A DNA stretch of 11,494 nucleotides from Phycisphaerales bacterium (GTDB taxonomy: Bacteria; Planctomycetota; Phycisphaerae; Sedimentisphaerales; Anaerohalosphaeraceae). This document shows positions 1-5,709 of the stretch, in pieces. The number at the start of each line of letters is the position of its first letter. Position 1 is the stretch's first letter. The position numbers were made by a program, and so were the translations under genes. Below the pieces are notes generated by a model. The model was not told where the DNA came from. It saw only the letters and a list, made by a program, of their open reading frames with translations, and did no database searches. The stretch spans positions 2,721-14,214 of the forward strand of contig PMBP01000522.1 in NCBI GenBank assembly GCA_003152975.1, read 5' to 3'.

Positions 1-3000
1 GATGCCGATGCCGTTATCGGCGACGGCGTACACGACCCGGTTGTCGGCGATTTGCCCGGTGATGTGGATGCGGCACGGCCGCGATGGGTCGGAGTATTTA
101 AGGGAATTGTCGATCAGGTTTCCGAATAACTGGTTGACCATGACGACATCGCCGAAGCAGGCCGGCAACGGATCGACGGCGACCTCGGCGGACCGCTGCT
201 GGATCTGGAACCGCTGGGCATGGAGGACTTTGCCGAGCAACTCGTTCATATCGAGGGGTTCCAGGGTGATCTCGATGGAGCCGACGCGCGAGAGGCGCAG
301 CAGGCCGTCCAGCAGCATCTGGATCTTGTCGGCGCCGGCCCGGACGAAGTGCAGGCACTCGGGCACCGCGTCGGTCAGCAGCGTCTCGATTTCGCGCCGG
401 GTGTCGGCGCCGCAGTCGCCGGAGGTCAACAGCGCCCTGAGCTTGCCGCAGGCACGATCGAGTTCGCCTCCGAAGCCCTGGATGTTGACCAGTGGAGATC
501 GCAAGTCGTGCGAGGCGGTGTAGAGGACGCTCTGTAACTCGTCGTTTTTCGTTTCGAGGTTGGCCAGGAGTTGCTCGCGCTGGATCTGGGCAAGCTGGGC
601 CTCGGTAATGTCGCGGGCGGTGGACAGCGCCCCGATGACGCGGCCGAGCGCATCCTTGAGCGGCCGGCACCACCAGCCCAGCAATCGCCGCTTTCCGTCC
701 TTGCGGCGCTGCCAGCTTTCGATGTAAATCGTCTCGTCGCCGCCGTTGAACAGGGGCTTGACATTTTGATAGGTGGCCTGCTCGCCGATGAAGTAGTCGT
801 GGGCATAATGCCCGACGGCGGCGTCGCCGAAGAAGGCCAGCCCCGCGGGATTGAGCCAGGTGTAGCGGTGTGTGACATCGACCTCGGCGACGATATCGGG
901 GATCGCTGCCAGGATGGCCTGGTGGCGGCTGTTGAGGATCCGCAGGGTTTCCTCATTCCTGCGTCGCTCCGTGATGTCGCGGACGGAGCACTGGATCTCG
1001 GTCAGCTCGCCGGCCTCGTCGTACAACAGTCGGGCATGGTCTTCGACCCAGATATACTCCCCGTTCTTGCGGCGGCCGCGATGCTCGACCTGATAACCGG
1101 GACTCCGGGACCGAACCGCGGACTGGATGACCTCCCAGGTCATCGGGAGGTCGTCGGGATGGAGGAGGTCAGCGGACTTGCGACCCAGCAGTTCCTCGGG
1201 TTCAAAGCCCAACAGCAGCCGACACGACGGGCTGACATAGCGGATTGTGCTGTCGGGGGCATGGGAGGAGATCATGTCGGTTGCGTTTTCGATAATCAAT
1301 CGAAGCTGCTGTTCATTCTGCCGCAGGGTGTCTTCGATCCGTTTGCGCTCGGTGATGTCCCGATCCACGCCGCGATATCCCCGGAAACGGCCTTGCTCGT
1401 CGAGGATCGGTACGCCGCTGGTTTCGAGGATGATCTGGGCTCCATCTTTTCGAAAGAGGCGGTTGTGGATATTGTAAAACGGTCGTCGGTCATGGACATA
1501 GGTCTCGAACAGGGCGCGGATCGACGGAACTTCATCGGGCGGCATCAGGTCAAACGGGGTTTGGCCGATTAATTCTTCGGGCGTGTAGTCCAGTAACTGT
1601 TGATACTGCGGGCTGCAATAGGTATAACGGGCCTCAGCGTCGATTTCCCAGATGCCGTCAGGGCTGGCCTCGACGAGGTTTCGAAACCGCTGTTCGCTGG
1701 TCTTGAGGGCCTGTTCGGCGGTTTTCCGTTCGGTAATGTCGAAAATGTAATGCACATAGAGGTCGTCGGTAAGGGGTATCCAGATGCAGTCGCACCATCC
1801 GCCGTTTTGGTGTTCGACTTCGATTCGTTGCGACCGGCCGGATTGCCAGACCTGGGGAGCGCGGCAGAAGGAACAGGGATTATTTTGCCCGCCGAAGGTC
1901 GTATAACAGGACAACCCGGGTGCGGCGCCCATCTTTCGCGCGATTTCATTACAACTGACGATTTCCCGGGTTCCATTTTTCAAAATCATGGCCGCGCACG
2001 GCAACTGATCGAGCAGCATCTGACGCAAGCTCAATTCCTTGGCGATTTTTTCCTCGGCGGCCCTGCGTTCGGTAATGTCGGTGAAGGTGATGGCGAAATG
2101 GCCGGGTTGCGGGCTGAAGGCCAGCACTTCCAGCCAGCGGCCGAACTCGGCAAAGAATTTCTCGTCGCGAAGGGGTAGTCCTGTGCGGACGATCTGATCG
2201 ATCTCGGCCATCCGTTCGGCGATGGTATCGGGGAACAGTTCGCCCATCCTGCAGCCGGTAGGATCGAAGGGGATGTTCACGATGCGAAGGGCCGCCGGAT
2301 TGACCTGGATCGCCCGGGCATCGACGGCCTTCCCGGACTCGTCGGTGATCAGTTCCATCAGCACAAAGCCGCACAGCATATTTTCCAGAGAGGTGCGGTG
2401 TTGTCGTTCGCTGGCCTCAAGCTTGCTTTCGGCGTCGCGGCGGCGGCGTTCAATGCGCCGGCTCAATAGCGTCAGCCAGATCGCCAGGACCGCCAGGACT
2501 GCCAGGCAACCGAAGAAAATGATTTGCAGCCGTCCGGTGATTCGATCAATCTCGGCGTGGAGATCGTCCACATAGACGCCGGTGCCGATAATCCAACCCC
2601 AGGGCTCGAAGAGACGCACATACGACAACTTCGGGACCGGCAGATCGGGCTTGTCGGGCCGGGGCCAATGATATTCGACCAGGCCGTCTTCCTCTTCGAT
2701 GGCGGTACGAACCATGTCCTCAATGAACCGTTTCCCGTACGGGTCGGTGAGGTCCAGACCGCTGTTGCCTTCAAGATCGGTCTGGATCGGGTGCATCACC
2801 ACCATTCCCGATAGGTTGAGGATCCAGAAATAGTCGCGGCTCTCGGGTCCGAACCGCATCGCACGGACCCGCTCGATTGCCCATGATTGCGCCTCGGTCC
2901 GGGTAATCTCGCCGGACTGCACGCGCATGTGGTATTGCTGAAGCAGGTGCCAGACCGTCTCGGTCATCTCACAGATCATGTCGCGTTTGACGGAATACAA

Positions 3001-3129
3001 TTGCGTGCGGACAAACGGCATCGCCACCCAGAAAAGACCCGCAAACAGCGCCGCCAGGCACAACACCGAGGGAATCAGAACCTGGATACGGATGGGGACA
3101 TCAAACCGTTTGTGTTCCCGCTGGGTCAT
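1..3129 (-). CDS. Cache/multi-PAS membrane sensor histidine kinase (C-terminus cut by the window edge)
   Basis: An open frame of 1043 codons without a stop runs from an ATG at 3129 to the left edge. It encodes a sensor kinase that would autophosphorylate on His and pass the phosphate to an unseen response regulator. Visible parts: membrane helix at residues 15-38; periplasmic single Cache domain at about 40-200 (DYFWI, MVVMHP, GWIIGTGVYVDDL); second helix at 203-222; five PAS units, each ending in a DITE(R) motif at residues 351, 464, 591, 718 and 840; HisKA with ASHDLRSP, phospho-acceptor His874; N-box with GNLIDN and Asn1008; and the start of the G1 box, DNGIGI, at 1038-1043, where the window ends. 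PAS2 carries Cys393, Cys408, Cys419, Cys422, Cys446 and Cys448. No HAMP domain is evident. AGGGAA lies 8 bases before the ATG. A receiver domain could follow outside the window. The ligand is unknown; Cache_2-type domains often bind small organic acids. Confidence 0.92.
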   Translation of the reverse strand, partial: MTQREHKRFDVPIRIQVLIPSVLCLAALFAGLFWVAMPFVRTQLYSVKRDMICEMTETVWHLLQQYHMRVQSGEITRTEAQSWAIERVRAMRFGPESRDYFWILNLSGMVVMHPIQTDLEGNSGLDLTDPYGKRFIEDMVRTAIEEEDGLVEYHWPRPDKPDLPVPKLSYVRLFEPWGWIIGTGVYVDDLHAEIDRITGRLQIIFFGCLAVLAVLAIWLTLLSRRIERRRRDAESKLEASERQHRTSLENMLCGFVLMELITDESGKAVDARAIQVNPAALRIVNIPFDPTGCRMGELFPDTIAERMAEIDQIVRTGLPLRDEKFFAEFGRWLEVLAFSPQPGHFAITFTDITERRAAEEKIAKELSLRQMLLDQLPCAAMILKNGTREIVSCNEIARKMGAAPGLSCYTTFGGQNNPCSFCRAPQVWQSGRSQRIEVEHQNGGWCDCIWIPLTDDLYVHYIFDITERKTAEQALKTSEQRFRNLVEASPDGIWEIDAEARYTYCSPQYQQLLDYTPEELIGQTPFDLMPPDEVPSIRALFETYVHDRRPFYNIHNRLFRKDGAQIILETSGVPILDEQGRFRGYRGVDRDITERKRIEDTLRQNEQQLRLIIENATDMISSHAPDSTIRYVSPSCRLLLGFEPEELLGRKSADLLHPDDLPMTWEVIQSAVRSRSPGYQVEHRGRRKNGEYIWVEDHARLLYDEAGELTEIQCSVRDITERRRNEETLRILNSRHQAILAAIPDIVAEVDVTHRYTWLNPAGLAFFGDAAVGHYAHDYFIGEQATYQNVKPLFNGGDETIYIESWQRRKDGKRRLLGWWCRPLKDALGRVIGALSTARDITEAQLAQIQREQLLANLETKNDELQSVLYTASHDLRSPLVNIQGFGGELDRACGKLRALLTSGDCGADTRREIETLLTDAVPECLHFVRAGADKIQMLLDGLLRLSRVGSIEITLEPLDMNELLGKVLHAQRFQIQQRSAEVAVDPLPACFGDVVMVNQLFGNLIDNSLKYSDPSRPCRIHITGQIADNRVVYAVADNGIGI

Positions 3130-3204
3130 CCCTGCACTTCCCTGCCTGTCAACTCCAGTCCTGTGCGCGGACATCCTTATCGAACGAACTGGCGCTTTCG
3201 GGAT

Positions 3205-3230
3205 GAGGACACTATCTCCGCAGTATCCTC
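3205..3230 (-). other. Inverted repeat in the kinase leader
   Basis: Nine-base arms (3205-3213 and 3222-3230) enclose an 8-base loop. Read on the minus strand the arms are GAGGATACT and AGTGTCCTC, which pair fully in RNA with one G-U pair; on the plus strand the same position is a C-A mismatch, so the structure favours a transcript of the kinase strand. There is no T-run, so it is not an intrinsic terminator. It lies 76 bases upstream of the kinase start and might be a leader hairpin or a protein-binding site. Function is unknown. Confidence 0.35.
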
Positions 3231-3236
3231 CCCGAC

Positions 3237-3275
3237 CGTTTATCAGAATAACGCCCAGAAGGGCGGCTGTAAACG
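3237..3275 (-). terminator. Compound hairpin after lexA, possible weak terminator
   Basis: On the minus strand, 28 bases after the lexA stop, CGCCC and GGGCG (3252-3265) form a 5-bp stem around a 4-base loop, followed by TTATT. A second, outer stem encloses it: CGTTTACAG pairs with CTG-A-TAAACG (one bulged A; 3237-3275). The short inner stem and interrupted T-run make it a weak intrinsic terminator at best; it may instead be a leader structure of the downstream kinase gene. The rest of the 173-base gap (3130-3302) shows no convincing promoter. Confidence 0.4.
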
Positions 3276-3302
3276 ATTTCCCATAAAAACTGCGGAGGTA
3301 AT

Positions 3303-3956
3303 TTACGACAGGCGGCGAACCAGGCCCAGGACGACGGCCTCGATGCGGCACTGGCGGGAGAAAATGGGGTCAAAGTTGTCGTTGGCGGGCTGGAGACGGA
3401 CCCGGTCGGATTCCTTGTAGAAGCGTTTGAGGGTGGCGTTGTCGTCTTCCACGAGGGCGACGACCAGGGCGCCGTTGTCGGCGGTACTGGCGCGGCGGCA
3501 CAGGACAAAGTCGCCGGAGCGGATGCCTTCGTCGATCATGCTGTTTCCGACGACCTGCAGGGCAAACAGTTGGTCGCCGTGGCCGAACAGGGTCCGCAGA
3601 GATAGCGCCTCGGCGTTTTCGACGGCCTCGATGGGCGTTCCGGCGGCCACGCGGCCCAGCAGCGGAACGCCTTCGACGGTTTGGGCCGGCGGCGTCGCGT
3701 CACGGAGATCGCTAAGCAGCCGTTGTGCCCGCGGCGACAGGAGCAAAGAGCGTGCCTTGCCCTGCGAGCCGGCCAGCAGGCCTTTTTCGCGAAGAGCGGC
3801 GATGTGCTCGAATACGGTGGGCCGGCTTACGGCGAGCCGGCCGGCAATTTCCCCGATCGTCGCCGAATAGCGACGGCTGGACCGGAAGTCCGCAATGCAC
3901 CGCAGGACTTCGATCTGTTTGGGCGTCAGTGTCAGGGGCGTACGGGTTGGAGTCAT
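3303..3956 (-). CDS. lexA: LexA, SOS-response repressor with self-cleaving peptidase domain
   Basis: The 217-residue product has the length and layout of LexA. Residues about 9-72 form the winged helix DNA-binding domain (LTPKQIEVLRCIADF, then IGEIAGRLAVSRPTVFEHIAALREKGL, with a Lys/Arg-bearing wing). The C-terminal S24 peptidase domain has the cleavage site VAAG, with the scissile bond between Ala105 and Gly106, the nucleophile Ser139 in GNSMID and the general base Lys177 in ATLKRFY. All residues needed for RecA-stimulated self-cleavage are therefore present. The recognition region (AVSRPTVFEH) differs from E. coli-type LexA, in line with a different operator. The start at 3956 is fixed by a strong GGAGG six bases upstream. 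A GAAC-N7-GAAC direct repeat at 4275-4289, upstream of the preceding small ORF, suggests autoregulation of both genes. The 5' end is overlapped by that small ORF in another frame. Confidence 0.94.
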   Translation of the reverse strand: MTPTRTPLTLTPKQIEVLRCIADFRSSRRYSATIGEIAGRLAVSRPTVFEHIAALREKGLLAGSQGKARSLLLSPRAQRLLSDLRDATPPAQTVEGVPLLGRVAAGTPIEAVENAEALSLRTLFGHGDQLFALQVVGNSMIDEGIRSGDFVLCRRASTADNGALVVALVEDDNATLKRFYKESDRVRLQPANDNFDPIFSRQCRIEAVVLGLVRRLS

Positions 3957-4197
3957 GGGCGGCCTCCGCGGCGACAGGTTCGGGCAGTTCCAGCGAGAAT
4001 TTTTCCAGCATCAGCTCAGGGTGGATCGTGGCGCCGATCATCTCGGCGATCGTCGAGAGCAGCCGGCCCAGGCCGTTGGGCGGATCGGGCAGGATGGGAA
4101 TCTTGCTCGGAGGACAGTGGTTCTGGTAGTCGCCGCCGGGTCCGTACTTGATCAGCGGCTGGGAGTCGTGATCCGGGTTGAGTCGTTTGTTGTCCAT
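3712..4197 (-). CDS. Unknown small ORF upstream of, and overlapping, lexA
   Basis: I do not recognise this protein. From the ATG at 4197 it would be 161 residues. The part before lexA (residues 1-80) looks coding: nearly every third base is G or C, and it holds a polar N-terminus (MDNKRLNPDHDSQPLIKYGPGG), a proline-rich stretch and a likely amphipathic helix (GLGRLLSTIAEMIGATIHPELMLEKF). The last 81 residues overlap lexA in a different frame; here third-base bias weakens and the sequence is Arg/Pro/Ala-rich, as shadow frames usually are. GAGG lies seven bases before the ATG; in-frame ATGs at 4215 and 4257 are other possible starts. No signal peptide or membrane helix is seen. It shares the upstream region with lexA, so it may be SOS-controlled. 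The real gene may end differently: a one-base indel near 3920-3956 would join it to lexA. The N-terminal half is the better supported part. Confidence 0.55.
   Translation of the reverse strand: MDNKRLNPDHDSQPLIKYGPGGDYQNHCPPSKIPILPDPPNGLGRLLSTIAEMIGATIHPELMLEKFSLELPEPVAAEAAHDSNPYAPDTDAQTDRSPAVHCGLPVQPSLFGDDRGNCRPARRKPAHRIRAHRRSSRKRPAGRLAGQGTLFAPVAAGTTAA
3963..3967 (-). promoter_or_regulatory. Ribosome binding site that sets the lexA start
   Basis: GGAGG on the minus strand with a six-base spacer to the ATG at 3956. It supports independent initiation of lexA, rather than a fusion of lexA to the upstream small ORF, in whose coding sequence it lies. Confidence 0.8.
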
Positions 4198-4415
4198 AAC
4201 TGCCTCGCAATCCATTAGTGATTGGCCCTCTTTGGGGCACCCCAACCCTATCGGCAAACGGGACGATTTTTCCCGAACAAATCCCGAACAAATTTTGAGA
4301 TAGATGAGTTATGAAAAGCGACTTTCTGAGGCCAGAAACATAACTGGCGGTATTATAATAGATTACGGATTTCGGGCGGCCGGCGACCTGAATCTTGGAA
4401 AATAGAAGAATTTTT
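4198..4415. other. AT-richer gap between larA-like gene and the lexA unit
   Basis: Apart from the GAAC-N7-GAAC repeat, this 218-base gap holds a perfect 14-base inverted repeat TTGGGG-CA-CCCCAA (4232-4245), a five-base inverted repeat GCCAG/CTGGC (4331-4348), and the self-complementary TATTATAATA at 4351-4360. On the minus strand the latter contains a perfect -10 hexamer (4352-4357) but no recognisable -35 at the right distance, so the promoter of the lexA unit is uncertain. No hairpin with T-run follows the larA stop at 4416 on the minus strand, so transcription of the upstream operon may read into this region. Confidence 0.4.
4275..4289 (-). promoter_or_regulatory. Probable LexA operator, GAAC-N7-GAAC
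   Basis: The 11-base unit TCCCGAACAAA occurs twice in direct tandem (4271-4281 and 4282-4292), placing two GAAC half-sites exactly 11 bases apart (GTTC-N7-GTTC on the transcribed minus strand). This spacing is the consensus of the direct-repeat LexA box of Alphaproteobacteria. It lies 78 bases upstream of the small ORF that precedes lexA, where an autoregulatory site is expected. Seen: repeat, spacing, position. Inferred: that this LexA binds it. Confidence 0.62.
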
Positions 4416-5705
4416 TTATTTTGGGTGCGGATAGAGGGCCAGCTTGTTGGCGCCGTCAACGACGGTGATGCGGACGGCGGGGTCCTCGGCGAGCCAGCCA
4501 TCGACGACGGCCTGCGGGTTATCGGACGCAAACAGATGGGCGGCGGCGATCTGGTCGGCGGGGATCTGCGAGTGCATCCAGATGCGGCGAAGACGGCGGA
4601 TCATGCGGGCGAACTTGACTGGCTTGTGGGCGAAGAGGCGATAGGGCCGGCCGGTGGAGGCGAGGATTGCGTCGAGGGGCTGCGTGAGGCGGTGGTAGAA
4701 TTCCTTCAGCGTGTGGGGCTCGCCTACGCCGCCGGGACAGGCGGTCAGAAAGAGGATCTCGCCGCCATCGGCGACGGCGCACTGCGTCAGCTCCAGCGCC
4801 CGCTGGGCGATGTAGAGATCGATGTCGTTGGGCAGGCCGCCGGGTGAAACGATGAGGCGATCAGTCGACTCGACGAAGTGGGCGTTGTGCTGATCGACGA
4901 AGTTGAAGGCGTCGGCGGAGGCCTGCGGCGCCGGGCCGAAGGCGGCAAACTGGATCCGCCCGCCCGAACTGACGGTGGTCAACGCGAAAACAGGGCGGTC
5001 GCCGACGATGCGGGTCATGGCCTCAAGCTGATCGGCAGCTAAAGGATTGTCGCGGCGGGTCAGGTCGCGATGCCAGGGGTGAACGCCGTAGGTGGAGCGG
5101 TCGTCCATTGCCAACGAGTGGTTTTTTTCGGCGGTGGCAAAGCTGTAAGCGCCGGGGACGAAATATTTGACGGGGTTGGAATAGCCGGCGAAATAATGGC
5201 ATTTAATATCGGATAAGACGACAAATGCGTCGGCGTCGCGCAGCAGCGGGTTGTAGCGAATCGGGGTGCCGAAAGCAGTCTGTCCGGCGTCGATCAGGTC
5301 AGGACTGTTGCAGTCGTGCATGGCAACCGTGGAATCCGGCAGGCCGGCGGCGATGGCGAGTTGTTGAATCTGCTCGGCCAGTTTCCGATTTTGCGGTGCG
5401 TCGGGGCTATGGGTGCCGGTGCACATCAGAAAGCGGACGCTGTGGCAGCCGACGAATTGGGGCAGCAGAGTTGGCAGGATGTCGGCCAGCGGCATGTCGC
5501 GGGTGGCGTCGGCGGTCAGGATCAGCAGATTACGGCTGTGGACCAGGGTCCGGAAGGATTCGATGGATTCGACGGCCAGGGCGCGGCGGATGAATGTACG
5601 ATTGTCCGGCCCCTGCGGAGGATCAAAGGGGCGAATGACGCGGGTGAGGTTGGCATTGGGAATGGCCAGGTCGATGAGCATGTCGCCATAGTGGAGTCGA
5701 ATCAT
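4416..5705 (-). CDS. LarA-family nickel-pincer racemase/epimerase (DUF2088), substrate unknown
   Basis: The 429-residue product matches the length of lactate racemase LarA, an enzyme that racemises 2-hydroxyacids by hydride transfer to a covalently held nickel-pincer nucleotide. Key positions align with the known catalytic set: Arg69 in DATRD, His99 in GTHSP, His170 in HYFAGYSNPVK, cofactor-anchoring Lys180 ten residues on, and His196 sixteen further (spacings equal to His174, Lys184 and His200 of the Lactiplantibacillus enzyme). PG follows at VKYFVPGA, as in the family. The segment AGYSNPVKYFVPG differs from the SGGAK-type sequence of true lactate racemases as I recall it, so another 2-hydroxyacid or sugar-acid substrate is likely. 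No signal peptide: cytoplasmic. The start lies 4 bases after the stop of the ABC permease, so the two are co-transcribed. Cofactor genes larB, larC and larE are not in the window and would have to be elsewhere. Other members of DUF2088 have no known reaction. Confidence 0.86.
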   Translation of the reverse strand: MIRLHYGDMLIDLAIPNANLTRVIRPFDPPQGPDNRTFIRRALAVESIESFRTLVHSRNLLILTADATRDMPLADILPTLLPQFVGCHSVRFLMCTGTHSPDAPQNRKLAEQIQQLAIAAGLPDSTVAMHDCNSPDLIDAGQTAFGTPIRYNPLLRDADAFVVLSDIKCHYFAGYSNPVKYFVPGAYSFATAEKNHSLAMDDRSTYGVHPWHRDLTRRDNPLAADQLEAMTRIVGDRPVFALTTVSSGGRIQFAAFGPAPQASADAFNFVDQHNAHFVESTDRLIVSPGGLPNDIDLYIAQRALELTQCAVADGGEILFLTACPGGVGEPHTLKEFYHRLTQPLDAILASTGRPYRLFAHKPVKFARMIRRLRRIWMHSQIPADQIAAAHLFASDNPQAVVDGWLAEDPAVRITVVDGANKLALYPHPK

Positions 5706-5709
5706 CGTG

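Noticed and set aside
571..1572. A 333-codon plus-strand open frame within the kinase region
   Set aside because: It is the complement of PAS3-HisKA coding sequence, where the minus strand shows ordered PAS, HisKA and ATPase motifs. No ribosome site or family signal on the plus strand.
3147..3152. Perfect TTGACA on the minus strand just before the kinase start
   Set aside because: A -10 box at 16-18 bases would fall on the kinase start codon, and nothing resembling TATAAT is there. It cannot drive this gene from the chosen start.
4331..4348. GCCAG/CTGGC hairpin as terminator of the ABC-larA operon
   Set aside because: Only five pairs, an eight-base loop and no T-run on the minus strand.
4016..4531. 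A 171-codon minus-strand open frame bridging the larA end and the small ORF
   Set aside because: It covers the 3' end of the larA-like gene and the small ORF in a shadow frame, crosses the AT-rich gap, and shows no domain or codon bias of its own.
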